DNA of 64,000 nucleotides from a bacterium BRH_c32. Lineage in GTDB: Bacteria; Bacteroidota; Ignavibacteria; Ignavibacteriales; Melioribacteraceae. The stretch is from positions 81,612-145,611 of the forward strand of contig LOEU01000030.1 of the NCBI GenBank assembly GCA_001516025.1. Direction: 5' to 3'. A program made the translations under genes and the position numbers. Below are positions 43,543-53,035 of the stretch, piece by piece (position 1 is the stretch's first letter; each line of letters begins with the position of its first letter). The notes under the pieces were generated by a model. The model ran no database searches, was not told the origin of the DNA, and was given only the letters and a program-made list of their open reading frames with translations.

Positions 43543-46500
43543 ATGATTTTTTCGCGCGAAAATATAAAAAACCTTAATATTTCTGCCATCATAAGAGACT
43601 CTCTTGATGAGGGTAACTTAGATTCATTTCTTTTTATTGTCCCCACCAATAGATGGGCTAGAACATTTAAAAAAGAATTAATAGAAAATTCTCCCAATCG
43701 ATCATCAGAAAAAATTAATATTGAAACTCTAACAACCATTACCCAAAAATTGTTGCAATTTTATGATAAGTATAATCTGATTAGTTCTGCCACCGGTTAT
43801 GTTTTTCTAAAAGAGACAATTGAAGAAGCCGAAATTGAGTATTTCGAAAGTTATAAAAATGAAGTGCCCGATGGAACTCTTGAGGAATTAAATAATGTAA
43901 TCGGAGAATATAAGAAAGAGGGAATTGATTCAAAGAGATTATTGGAAAATGCAGAAGAACTTTCAGGATACGAAAAATCAAAAGTACATGGGATCGCTAA
44001 AATAATTGATATTTACACTAAGAAATGTTTTGCCGCAAGAAGTTTAGAAATTGGCGATATCTATTTTATTATTGCAAATCTTCCACAAGAAAAATTTTCA
44101 GAATTATTTAAACTAAATTTCCCAAATGTAGGTTTAATCTATATAAATGGATTCAATGAGTATTCTTCTTTAGAATTGAAGATTATTAATAAATTATCTC
44201 TCATCTATGGGATAAAAATTTTCATCAATTTGGATTATAATACCGGAAATGAAAAACTGCATAAACATTTAACAACTGCATATGAATCATTTATTGCATA
44301 TGATTATAATAGAATCGGGGATATTAATGACCATACGAATTCATCATTCTATTTAAAAGACTATTTATCACAGAATTTCCTTCGTTCGGTCAAAAAGAAA
44401 GAAGAACGATATCCTATAATTAAATTAGAAGGCGAAGACCGATATAAGGAGATTGAATTAATTGCAAGGGAGTTAAAACTATTAATTAAACAGGGTATAA
44501 AGCCACATAAAATTGCAATAGTATTTAATTTAATTAAAGAATATTCACCGCTTGTCAGAGAGATATTTTCAATTTATGAAATACCATTTAATCTCAGCGA
44601 CAGATATTCGCTTGATACAATTCCGGTAATAAGCTCTATTATTAATTTCTTAGAAATTGAAGAAGAGGATTATTATTATAAATCATTTTTTAGAGGAATT
44701 AGCTCTAAGTTTCTTTCTATTTCTGATACTGATTTTACTGAGCTGTTAAAAATATCTTCCGAACTTAGAATAATTTCGGGTTATAAAAATTGGGTCGATT
44801 CAATAAAAACACAATTATCCAAAGGTGAGGATCCCGAACTAAAAAATGCGTTAAAAGGAATTATATATGTTCATAATACATTAAAGCCATTTGTTGAACC
44901 GCAGTCGATTGAAACTTTTTTAGAGAATCTAAAAAACTTAATTCAAAATACCGGTCTCTTTTATAAAATGCTTCAATCGGAAACCGATAATGCAGAAAAA
45001 AATGTAAAAGCATTATCTGTTTTTTATGAATCAATCTATGAAGTTTTAATGCAGATGAAAACCTATGATGGAGAATCAAAATTATATTCTCTTTCAGAAT
45101 ATCTCAACATACTTAGAACCATTTGTAAATGGAGCCGATTTAACGTTAAAGAACGTTCCGATTATGGAATACAAATTACAACTTTGGAAGAAATTAGAGG
45201 ATTAGATTTCGATTACATTTTTATTGGCGGAATGTGCGATGGAGATCTTCCTACCAAACAAAATTCAGATATTTTTCTTTATGGTGATGTAAAAAAACAG
45301 ATTGAGATGCAGTTTAGTAAAGATGCTTATAAATTCTATCAAACTCTTTCTATGTATAAAAAAGGGATTTATTTATCGACTCCTTCCGCTGGCAAAAATT
45401 CCAATTTTGAAGAATCTTATCTCATTAAAGCTTTAGATAGGATTTTAGATATTACGAGTAAAAGTGCCGCGGATTATAGTGATTCAATTTTTTCTAAAAA
45501 AGAATATTTAATTGAAGCCGGGAAATTGGGAAATGAGAAGTATGACATTTTCTATGGTAAAAACGATATCATAGATGATAAGAGAAAAGAACATTTATAT
45601 AATGAGATTAAAATTGATCAAATAAGAATAGATAAGAGAAATGAAAATGAATATAATGGCGTTATAGGGGGGACTGATTTATTGACTCCTGCTTTTGAAA
45701 AAGTCTATTCAATTACTCAGTTAGAAACTTATGCAAAATGCCCTTATAAATATTTTGTCGAACGAATTCTTCATGTCGAAACGATTGAAGATCCAGACGA
45801 AAATATTACTTCACTTGAGATAGGAAGTCTTCTTCATACGATTCTATATAATTTCTATTTAGAAATATTGAAAAAGAGTATTGTATTAAAAAATTGTTCT
45901 GCTGAAGTATTTAATTACGTATTAAATCTTATTATGAAGATTGGAAATGACGCACTTGATGAATATAAATTTGATCGAGTAAAATCTTTTTACGAAATAG
46001 AGCAAATTTTCGGAATAGAGGGCGATAGAGAAAAATCAATTTTATATCAATTTATAAATTATGAAAGAGAGAATGAGAATGAATTTGCGCCATCATATTT
46101 TGAACTTGAATTTGGTATGAATGGTTCTCTGCCTATTGAAATTAATGATGTATTGATAAAAGGGAAAATTGATCGGATTGATATCAAAGAGAATAAAATT
46201 GGAATCATTGATTATAAAAAAAGTATTGCTCAAGTTGTTAAGAAAGATATAATTGAGGGGTTATCACTTCAATTAATTATATATATATCTGCTGCGATTG
46301 ACATACTTAAGAATAAATTGGATAATGAGATGTTGCCCGAATTTGTTTCATATTATTCTTTGAAATATAGCAGAAAAGATTTTGGGTTAAGGAAATTCCC
46401 AAGCAGTAGAGATAAAAACGATTTAGAATATTTTATCGAAATATCGAAAACCCACATAAAAAACTATGTAGAATCGATTGATAAAGGGATTTTTAATTTG

Positions 46501-46584
46501 ACCAAATTAGAAGGTCAAAAAAAACCATGTAATAATTGTGCTTTCTCTAATATGTGCAGAATTGCAGAATATTTACCTAATTAA
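43543..46584 (+). CDS. AddB-like protein with C-terminal PD-(D/E)XK nuclease and Fe-S cysteines
   Basis: 1013 residues. The N-terminus (FIVPTNRWARTFKKELIE) and middle (EEIRGLDFDYIFIGGMCDGD, IYLSTPSAG) follow the plan of inactivated UvrD-like helicase halves as in AddB. No Walker A G-x4-GK-T/S is visible. The C-terminal nuclease domain has the motifs SLEIGSLLHTIL, GKIDRIDIKENKIGIIDYKK (Asp and D-x-K) and cysteines in YAKCPYKYF plus CNNCAFSNMC, which match the four-Cys iron-sulfur staple of AddB. It should act with an AddA-type helicase in double-strand-break repair, but addA is not in this window. ATG 43543 lies 94 nt from the divergent barrel gene. Confidence 0.87.
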   Translation: MIFSRENIKNLNISAIIRDSLDEGNLDSFLFIVPTNRWARTFKKELIENSPNRSSEKINIETLTTITQKLLQFYDKYNLISSATGYVFLKETIEEAEIEYFESYKNEVPDGTLEELNNVIGEYKKEGIDSKRLLENAEELSGYEKSKVHGIAKIIDIYTKKCFAARSLEIGDIYFIIANLPQEKFSELFKLNFPNVGLIYINGFNEYSSLELKIINKLSLIYGIKIFINLDYNTGNEKLHKHLTTAYESFIAYDYNRIGDINDHTNSSFYLKDYLSQNFLRSVKKKEERYPIIKLEGEDRYKEIELIARELKLLIKQGIKPHKIAIVFNLIKEYSPLVREIFSIYEIPFNLSDRYSLDTIPVISSIINFLEIEEEDYYYKSFFRGISSKFLSISDTDFTELLKISSELRIISGYKNWVDSIKTQLSKGEDPELKNALKGIIYVHNTLKPFVEPQSIETFLENLKNLIQNTGLFYKMLQSETDNAEKNVKALSVFYESIYEVLMQMKTYDGESKLYSLSEYLNILRTICKWSRFNVKERSDYGIQITTLEEIRGLDFDYIFIGGMCDGDLPTKQNSDIFLYGDVKKQIEMQFSKDAYKFYQTLSMYKKGIYLSTPSAGKNSNFEESYLIKALDRILDITSKSAADYSDSIFSKKEYLIEAGKLGNEKYDIFYGKNDIIDDKRKEHLYNEIKIDQIRIDKRNENEYNGVIGGTDLLTPAFEKVYSITQLETYAKCPYKYFVERILHVETIEDPDENITSLEIGSLLHTILYNFYLEILKKSIVLKNCSAEVFNYVLNLIMKIGNDALDEYKFDRVKSFYEIEQIFGIEGDREKSILYQFINYERENENEFAPSYFELEFGMNGSLPIEINDVLIKGKIDRIDIKENKIGIIDYKKSIAQVVKKDIIEGLSLQLIIYISAAIDILKNKLDNEMLPEFVSYYSLKYSRKDFGLRKFPSSRDKNDLEYFIEISKTHIKNYVESIDKGIFNLTKLEGQKKPCNNCAFSNMCRIAEYLPN

Positions 46585-46625
46585 ATAAGCTTGAAATCTA
46601 TTAATTAAATTGCTATGTTTGTCTA

Positions 46626-46656
46626 TGCCACTGCTGACGCGGTGGCAATTTTTTTT
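46626..46656 (+). terminator. Rho-independent terminator after the AddB-like gene
   Basis: TGCCAC (46626-46631) pairs with GTGGCA (46642-46647), followed by ATT and seven more T. Confidence 0.75.
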
Positions 46657-46682
46657 AAATTTTTCTAATAGGAGTAATAAAA

Positions 46683-47153
46683 GTGAGTAGCATTGTCTAT
46701 TTGAGCAAAGAAAAAATGCGAGAGGTAGAAAAAGAGCTTGCTGAATTGAAGACCAAAGGAAGAAAGGAAATGGCAGAGAGAATCGGCGAGGCTCGTTCTC
46801 ATGGCGATCTATCAGAAAATGCCGAATATGATGCAGCGAAAGATGCTCAAGGTCTAATGGAATTGAAGATTAGTAAACTCGAGGAGATGCTTTCTAAGGC
46901 GAGAATTATTGATTTATCTACTATGCCTAAAGATGAGTCTCATCTTTTATCGACTATTACGGTTAAGAATCATAATAATAAGAAAGTTTACAAATATACT
47001 CTTGTCTCACCCGAAGAGGCTGATTTAGATCAGGGTAAAATTTCTATTACCTCTCCTGTGGGTCAGGCACTTTATGCCAAAAAAGCCGGTGATGTTATAG
47101 ATGCAAAAGTTCCTGCTGGTATTATTAAATTTGAAATCCTATCAATAGAGTAA
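46683..47153 (+). CDS. greA: Transcription elongation factor GreA
   Basis: 156 residues. N-terminal coiled coil with the acidic tip (ARSHGDLSENAEYDAAKDAQ) that enters the RNA polymerase secondary channel; C-terminal FKBP-like domain with ISITSPVGQALYAKKAGDVI. The start is GTG 46683 with AGGAG seven bases upstream. Rescues backtracked polymerase. Followed at once by a hairpin terminator. Confidence 0.95.
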   Translation: MSSIVYLSKEKMREVEKELAELKTKGRKEMAERIGEARSHGDLSENAEYDAAKDAQGLMELKISKLEEMLSKARIIDLSTMPKDESHLLSTITVKNHNNKKVYKYTLVSPEEADLDQGKISITSPVGQALYAKKAGDVIDAKVPAGIIKFEILSIE

Positions 47154-47176
47154 AAAGCCCCATAGGGGCTTTTCTT
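47154..47176 (+). terminator. Rho-independent terminator after greA
   Basis: AAAGCCCC (47154-47161), loop ATA, GGGGCTTT (47165-47172), then TTC TTTT. It ends only a few bases before the tilS start at 47182. Confidence 0.85.
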
Positions 47177-47181
47177 TTCAG

Positions 47182-48564
47182 ATGCCATCCTTGAAAAAAA
47201 ATAGTAAAAAAACAGAAGAGAAGGTGATTAATTTTATTACCGATAATTCTCTTGTAAATGAAAATGATAATATATTGATCGCATTAAGCGGAGGTGCTGA
47301 TTCGGTTTTCGCTCTTCTATTCTTTATTAAGTATGCCAAGAAATTTAGAATTACTATTACTGCTCTACATATTAATCATAAACTTCGTGGAAAAGATGCT
47401 GACGAGGATGAGAAGTTTTGCGAAGAATTATGCCAAGAATATTCTATCCCTTTATATAAATTTAGAATTGATGTAGGTAAAATTGCAGTCCTTGAAAAAA
47501 CTTCAATTGAAGAAACGGGCAGAAATATTCGTTATAAGATTTTTGATGACTTAATTAAATCAAAGGGGTATAATAAAATAGTAACTGCTCATCATTCCGA
47601 TGATAATGTAGAGACTATTTTATTTAATTTATTCAGAGGGAGTGGTTTAAGGGGATTAACAGGAATTCCTGTTATTAGAGAAAGAATAATTCGACCTTTT
47701 TTATCAATTACTAAAGAAGAAATTTTAGATTACCTCATTTCAATAAATCAAGAATATAGAGAAGATGCTTCAAACCGGGATGAAGTCTATAAAAGAAATT
47801 TTATTAGGAATAATCTTATTCCCTCGATTAAAAAAAATCTAAATCCAAACGTCTCTGATGTGATTAATAATATATCAAGGATTGGTATTGACTTGAATAA
47901 ATTACAAAATCAATTTGTTGATTATCTTATTGATGATTTTGTAATTATTAAAAAAGATTATATTGATGTTAGATTAGACAACGCCTCACGAATTAATGAA
48001 GAAATATTTGGATTACTTTTAATTAAAGTAATTAATAGCAATTTTGGAATCGAGATGGAATCTTCAAATATTGCTTCGTTATTAAAACTAAAAAATATGC
48101 ACCCCGGGAAAAGTATTGAACTCAAAAAGGGATTACTGTGTTTAAGAGAACGTGAATCATTTCGGTTTTATTTGAATCAAATAGTGGAACCAAATGAAAT
48201 TATTTTGAAAATTGGTGAAGAAATTAAATTTTTTGATAAAACAATCTCAATAAAAAGAATAAGGAAAATCCCCAAAATCTTTAATTTGGATGGAAATACT
48301 GAATATATTTGTGGGGATAATTTAGAGAATTGTTTTATTTTAAAGGTTTGGAAAAAGGGGGATAAATTTTTTCCTCTTGGAATGAACAGGGCTAAAAATG
48401 TTTCAGATTTTTTAACTGATCAAAAAATTTCTGGATTTGAAAAAAAACGGCAATTTGTTCTGAAAAATAGGAACAATATTGTATGGGTTGTAGGTTTAAG
48501 ACTAGATAATAGATATAAAATAAATAATAATTGTAAAAAGGTTTTCAAATTATGTCTGAGTTAA
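47182..48564 (+). CDS. tilS: tRNA(Ile)-lysidine synthase
   Basis: 460 residues. PP-loop ATPase motif ALSGGADSVFALLFF near residue 35, HINHKLRGKDADEDEKFC, THHSDDNVETILFNLFRGSG and the C-terminal TilS domain (WKKGDKFFPLGMNRAKNVSD). Converts C34 of tRNA-Ile2(CAU) to lysidine. ATG 47182 lies right after the greA terminator without a Shine-Dalgarno; GTG 47224 is an alternative that would still keep the PP-loop. Overlaps hpt by 13 nt. tilS-hpt-ftsH is a widely conserved order. Confidence 0.95.
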   Translation: MPSLKKNSKKTEEKVINFITDNSLVNENDNILIALSGGADSVFALLFFIKYAKKFRITITALHINHKLRGKDADEDEKFCEELCQEYSIPLYKFRIDVGKIAVLEKTSIEETGRNIRYKIFDDLIKSKGYNKIVTAHHSDDNVETILFNLFRGSGLRGLTGIPVIRERIIRPFLSITKEEILDYLISINQEYREDASNRDEVYKRNFIRNNLIPSIKKNLNPNVSDVINNISRIGIDLNKLQNQFVDYLIDDFVIIKKDYIDVRLDNASRINEEIFGLLLIKVINSNFGIEMESSNIASLLKLKNMHPGKSIELKKGLLCLRERESFRFYLNQIVEPNEIILKIGEEIKFFDKTISIKRIRKIPKIFNLDGNTEYICGDNLENCFILKVWKKGDKFFPLGMNRAKNVSDFLTDQKISGFEKKRQFVLKNRNNIVWVVGLRLDNRYKINNNCKKVFKLCLS

Positions 48565-49112
48565 TTAATGGGAATAATGAAATTATTATAGGAGATGAGA
48601 AATTTTCTCTTTATCTCTCTGAAGAAATGATTCAAAAAAGAATTGTGGAATTAGGAGCTCAAATATCAAAGGAATATAAAGGGAATTTCCCAATATTTAT
48701 CGGAGTTCTAAATGGCAGTTTTCTATTTATGTCCGATTTATTAAAAAGTGTATCTTTAGCTTGTGAAGTTGATTTCTTTAAACTTTCGAGTTACGGAGAT
48801 GCAAAAATATCTTCCGGTAAAGTAAAACTAATTAAAGAATTAAATGCTGATATTAGAGATAGAAACGTAATTATTGTAGAGGATATAGTAGATACAGGTC
48901 TTTCGATTAAATTTATCGAGGAGCTTATTATGTCTCATTCACCTGCAAGCATGAAGGTGGCATCACTTTTATTAAAACCTGAAAGTCTAAAACATAAGGT
49001 GAAAATTGATTATATTGGATTTGAAATTCCAAACAAGTTTGTAATTGGTTATGGTCTTGACTATGCTCAAAAATATCGTAATTTAAGATCAATTTATGCT
49101 TTAAGCGAATAA
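48552..49112 (+). CDS. hpt: Hypoxanthine phosphoribosyltransferase
   Basis: 186 residues. Type I PRTase with the PRPP loop VIIVEDIVDTGLS, GVLNGSFLFMSDL and the substrate flap LSSYGDAKISSG. Salvages hypoxanthine/guanine to IMP/GMP. Lies between tilS (13-nt overlap) and ftsH (18-nt gap) in the conserved block. Confidence 0.96.
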   Translation: MSELINGNNEIIIGDEKFSLYLSEEMIQKRIVELGAQISKEYKGNFPIFIGVLNGSFLFMSDLLKSVSLACEVDFFKLSSYGDAKISSGKVKLIKELNADIRDRNVIIVEDIVDTGLSIKFIEELIMSHSPASMKVASLLLKPESLKHKVKIDYIGFEIPNKFVIGYGLDYAQKYRNLRSIYALSE

Positions 49113-49130
49113 TGGAGAGAATTAGGAAAA

Positions 49131-51233
49131 ATGTCTGAAAAAACAAATAAAAATAATATGTCTGATAAGAAAGAAAAACCAAGCAAAAAAGGATTTAATG
49201 GCGGAGGCGGACCTCAAAAACCGGATGGTGAATTTGATTGGTCTAAAGTAATAAAAACTGTATTTAGCTGGGGAGCGGTAATTATTGCTGCGGTTATTGT
49301 AATGCAATTAATGCGCGGCGGAGGAAAAAATACCGTTGAACTAACCTATAATCAATACACTCAATTACTTGATTCTAACAAGATAAAAGATGCAAAAGTA
49401 TTTAAGTCTGAAATCAATGACTATCGCCTTGAGGGTACGTTAAAAACTCCTGAAAAAATATTGATAAACGGAAGCTATATTGATGTTGAAACTTTTAATG
49501 TAGTTTTAGTGGAAAGAATATTAGAAAAACAGCAAGAAAAATGGGATGAAAATGGAATTAAATATACATTTATTAAAGAATCCAATGATTGGACTACTAT
49601 AATAATCGGAATTCTCCCTTGGGTCTTGATCATAGGTATTTGGTTCTTGTTCTTTAGAAGGATGCAGGGCGGCGCAGGAGGCGCAGGCGGCACAAGAGGA
49701 ATATTTAATTTTGGAAAGAGCAAGGCAAAATTAATTTCTGAATCTGCATCTAAAGTTACTTTTATAGATGTTGCCGGAGCTGATGAAGCAAAGCAGGAAT
49801 TGCAAGAAATAATTGAATTTTTAAAAGAGCCTTCCAAGTTTCAAAAACTTGGTGGTAAAATACCAAGAGGTGTGTTATTATTGGGACCTCCCGGTACAGG
49901 AAAAACATTGCTGGCAAGGGCAGTCGCCGGTGAAGCGGGTGTTCCATTTTTCTCAATAAGTGGTGCTGATTTCGTTGAGATGTTTGTAGGTGTTGGTGCT
50001 TCTCGTGTGAGAGATTTATTTGAACAAGGTAAAAAAAGTGCACCTTGTATAATATTTATCGATGAGATTGATGCAGTCGGAAGACATAGAGGTGCGGGTC
50101 TTGGTGGAGGTCATGATGAAAGAGAACAAACTCTGAATCAATTACTTGTAGAAATGGATGGTTTTGAGCAGAATAGTGGTGTGATAATTATTGCAGCTAC
50201 AAATAGACCTGACGTATTGGATCCTGCTTTATTAAGACCGGGAAGATTTGACCGCCAAGTAGTGGTTGATCGTCCTGACGTTAAAGGAAGAGAAGGAATC
50301 CTAAAAGTTCATACACGCAAGATACCTCTAAACGTGGATGTTGATTTATCTGTACTTGCAAAAGGAACTCCGGGACTTGCCGGTGCTGAATTAGCTAACT
50401 TAGTTAATGAAGCCGCATTGCTTGCTGCACGTAAGGATAAGAAAAAAGTGGATATGGATGATTTTGAAGAAGCTAAAGATAAAGTAATGATGGGTATGGA
50501 AAGAAAGAGCATGATTATCTCTGAGAAGGAAAAGAAGATTACTGCTTATCACGAGATTGGACATGTACTTGTAGCGCGTATGATTCCGGAAGCTGATCCA
50601 GTCCATAAGGTAACAATTATACCACGCGGAAGGGCTCTTGGAGTTACCACTTATCTTCCTGTCGATGAGAAGCATACTTATGCGAAAGATTATTTAGAAG
50701 CAATGATTACATATGCACTTGGCGGAAGAGCTGCTGAAAAATATGTATTCAATCGATTTACAACCGGTGCCGGAAACGATATCGAAAAAGCAACAAACAT
50801 AGCTCGTAAGATGGTCTGTGAATGGGGTATGAGTGAATTACTCGGGCCCATTGCTTATGGTGCTAAAGAAGAAGAAATATTCTTAGGCAGAGAAATTACT
50901 AAGCATAAAGACTTTAGTGAAAAAACAGCCCAAGATATTGATTTTGAAATTAAGAGAATTGTTTCTTCCGGTATGGAACGTGCTGAACAAATTCTTGCAG
51001 ATAACAGTGAAATGCTTCATAAATTGTCTAAAGAACTTTTAGAACGCGAAATCTTGGATGCTGATGAGATTAATAAAATTATCGCAGGCGAGGAATTGCC
51101 TCCGATGAAGAAAAATGGATCATCTTCTAGTGGTGAATCTGAAGTTCCGGATCACGTAAATAAACTAATTGAAGAAAAAAAGAAAAGAGAAACAGGCTCA
51201 AACGATACTGATACGAAGAATGAACCAAATTGA
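49131..51233 (+). CDS. ftsH: ATP-dependent zinc metalloprotease FtsH
   Basis: 700 residues. Two TM helices (about 41-63 and 155-174) around a periplasmic domain, AAA+ domain with Walker [20 protein letters not shown] near 248, Walker [18 protein letters not shown], second region of homology [19 protein letters not shown]. Zinc site HEIGH near 473 (most FtsH have HEAGH) with the third ligand in the [10 protein letters not shown] region. Degrades membrane and regulatory proteins. C-terminal tail is charged and flexible. Confidence 0.97.
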   Translation: MSEKTNKNNMSDKKEKPSKKGFNGGGGPQKPDGEFDWSKVIKTVFSWGAVIIAAVIVMQLMRGGGKNTVELTYNQYTQLLDSNKIKDAKVFKSEINDYRLEGTLKTPEKILINGSYIDVETFNVVLVERILEKQQEKWDENGIKYTFIKESNDWTTIIIGILPWVLIIGIWFLFFRRMQGGAGGAGGTRGIFNFGKSKAKLISESASKVTFIDVAGADEAKQELQEIIEFLKEPSKFQKLGGKIPRGVLLLGPPGTGKTLLARAVAGEAGVPFFSISGADFVEMFVGVGASRVRDLFEQGKKSAPCIIFIDEIDAVGRHRGAGLGGGHDEREQTLNQLLVEMDGFEQNSGVIIIAATNRPDVLDPALLRPGRFDRQVVVDRPDVKGREGILKVHTRKIPLNVDVDLSVLAKGTPGLAGAELANLVNEAALLAARKDKKKVDMDDFEEAKDKVMMGMERKSMIISEKEKKITAYHEIGHVLVARMIPEADPVHKVTIIPRGRALGVTTYLPVDEKHTYAKDYLEAMITYALGGRAAEKYVFNRFTTGAGNDIEKATNIARKMVCEWGMSELLGPIAYGAKEEEIFLGREITKHKDFSEKTAQDIDFEIKRIVSSGMERAEQILADNSEMLHKLSKELLEREILDADEINKIIAGEELPPMKKNGSSSSGESEVPDHVNKLIEEKKKRETGSNDTDTKNEPN

Positions 51234-51891
51234 CCGTGGACATATAGATTATAAAAGCGAAGTCCTTAGGAAGTCTATTCATCTATGTTCTCTTTCGATT
51301 CCTGTGATCTATTATTTTATAACAAAAGAAACAGCTTTAGGGATATTAATCCCTCTGGCTGTTTTTTCTTTAATTCTCGATTTGGCTCGTTATAAAAAGG
51401 ATACAAAATTAAATCAATATTTTCATGCTGTATTCGGATTTATGCTTCGTGAACATGAAAAAGACCTTAACAAAAAAAATCTGAATGGTGCCACTTATGT
51501 TCTCCTTTCGGCTGTTATAGTAATCCTAATTTTTCCTAAAGTATTAGTTGTAACTGCTTTTGCAGTACTGATTGTTGGTGATATAGCTGCTGCACTTATT
51601 GGAAGAAAATTTGGTAAAACTAGATTCTTAGATAAAAGTCTCCAAGGTACTTTAGCATTCTTTTTCTTTTCTTGCATAGTAGTTTTCCTTACACCAAAAG
51701 TTAATGGAATTTATCAGGAATATTTGATCGGAATAGTGGCTGTGGCAATCGGTGCAATTGCCGAAAATGTTTCTTCTCGATTCGCTGATGACAATCTTGT
51801 TATTCCGATTAGTGTCTCATTGGCAATGCTTTTAATGTATCATTTTCTTTTACCGGATATGGCTTTAGTTCTAGCTAATGTACCAAATTGA
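51220..51891 (+). CDS. Dolichol kinase/phosphatidate cytidylyltransferase-like membrane protein
   Basis: About 223 residues from ATG 51220, overlapping the ftsH end by 14 nt (the frame is open 17 codons higher). Six to seven TM helices. [27 protein letters not shown] and [20 protein letters not shown] followed by [10 protein letters not shown] match the SEC59/VTE5-type lipid kinase family (polyprenol, diacylglycerol or phytol kinases using CTP). Membrane enzyme of lipid or isoprenoid phosphate metabolism; substrate not defined by sequence. Confidence 0.88.
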   Translation: MNQIDRGHIDYKSEVLRKSIHLCSLSIPVIYYFITKETALGILIPLAVFSLILDLARYKKDTKLNQYFHAVFGFMLREHEKDLNKKNLNGATYVLLSAVIVILIFPKVLVVTAFAVLIVGDIAAALIGRKFGKTRFLDKSLQGTLAFFFFSCIVVFLTPKVNGIYQEYLIGIVAVAIGAIAENVSSRFADDNLVIPISVSLAMLLMYHFLLPDMALVLANVPN

Positions 51892-51943
51892 AAGGGAACA
51901 ATTAAACGGCCTTTTAGTATAATATTAAAAACATCTAAACTAT

Positions 51944-53035
51944 ATGAAAATTTCTAAAATTTTAGTAGTCGCTTTAATTGCAATTCAAATATTATCCACA
52001 GGTTGTGGAGAAAATAAAAAACGTGCTATGGGAAACGAAGACGATATTTATATTATCGCTGATTCGGTTGAGTATGCTGAGATCGAAGGTGCGTTATTAA
52101 CTGTTTTCGGTAAAATCATTTATACACCACAGTCAGAAAGTATGTTCAATCTTATCAGAAAAAATTATTCTGAATTAGAGAAAGTAAAAAAATATAAAAA
52201 TGTAATTATTGCCGCACCTATTAATTCCGGTTCCCTCACTTCTAAATATATTAATTCTGTTTTGAATAAAGATGTAATTAAGCTTGTCGAAGAAGATTCG
52301 ACAACGATTATAAACAAAAAAGAATTATGGTCAAAAGATCAATTAGTAATGTTCCTAACCGCATCATCGATTGAAAAATTATCCCAGACTATTCTTAATA
52401 ATAATGAAGATTTAGTTTATTATTTCCAGAAAGCTTCTGATACAAGATTAAAAAGGAGTTTATATAATCCTACTTATGAGGATAAATTAGTAGAGGCACA
52501 ATTACTAAAAGATTATAACTGGTTAATTTATGTTCAGACCGACTTTAAATTAGCACTAGATAAACCGGAGGATAATTTTGTTTGGCTGCGCCGCTCTCCG
52601 GGCACCGATATGGAAAGATGGGTTTTTGTTCATTGGATCGAAAATTCGTCGCCTGCTTTATTAAATTCCGATTCGATAAATGCCATTAGAAATCGAATGA
52701 CTCAAAAATATTATAGAACTTCTAATGATTCAGCTTATGTAGAAATCAATGATGAGTACAGAACTTCTAAGGAAGTAAATTTCAATAGTAAATATGCCAT
52801 AATGACTCAAGGGCTTTGGAATATGAGCGATGGCAGTATGGGCGGGCCATTTTTAAGCTATACTTTTTATGATGAATCTTCAAAACGTCTTTATATGGTC
52901 GATGGCTCTATATATGCACCGAAGTATTATAAAAAACTACTTATTCAACAGGTGGATGTGATTCTAAAATCATTTCTAACCGGAAAAGAAGTTACTAAGG
53001 ATCAACGTGAGATGTTATTTGATGAGTTGGATTAA
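51944..53035 (+). CDS. DUF4837-like lipoprotein
   Basis: 363 residues. Lipobox in ILSTGCGENK; then NEDDIYIIADSVEYAEIEGA opens the conserved region found in DUF4837 proteins of Bacteroidota-type bacteria, with later WLRRSPGTDMERWVFVHWIE and MSDGSMGGPFLSYTFYDE. Surface- or periplasm-facing lipoprotein of unknown role. Its 3' end overlaps the convergent glnE gene by 21 bases. Confidence 0.8.
   Translation: MKISKILVVALIAIQILSTGCGENKKRAMGNEDDIYIIADSVEYAEIEGALLTVFGKIIYTPQSESMFNLIRKNYSELEKVKKYKNVIIAAPINSGSLTSKYINSVLNKDVIKLVEEDSTTIINKKELWSKDQLVMFLTASSIEKLSQTILNNNEDLVYYFQKASDTRLKRSLYNPTYEDKLVEAQLLKDYNWLIYVQTDFKLALDKPEDNFVWLRRSPGTDMERWVFVHWIENSSPALLNSDSINAIRNRMTQKYYRTSNDSAYVEINDEYRTSKEVNFNSKYAIMTQGLWNMSDGSMGGPFLSYTFYDESSKRLYMVDGSIYAPKYYKKLLIQQVDVILKSFLTGKEVTKDQREMLFDELD

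Noticed and set aside
49475..50043. Two minus-strand open frames inside ftsH
   Set aside because: They are opposite the highly conserved AAA+ domain and show no motif or start signal.
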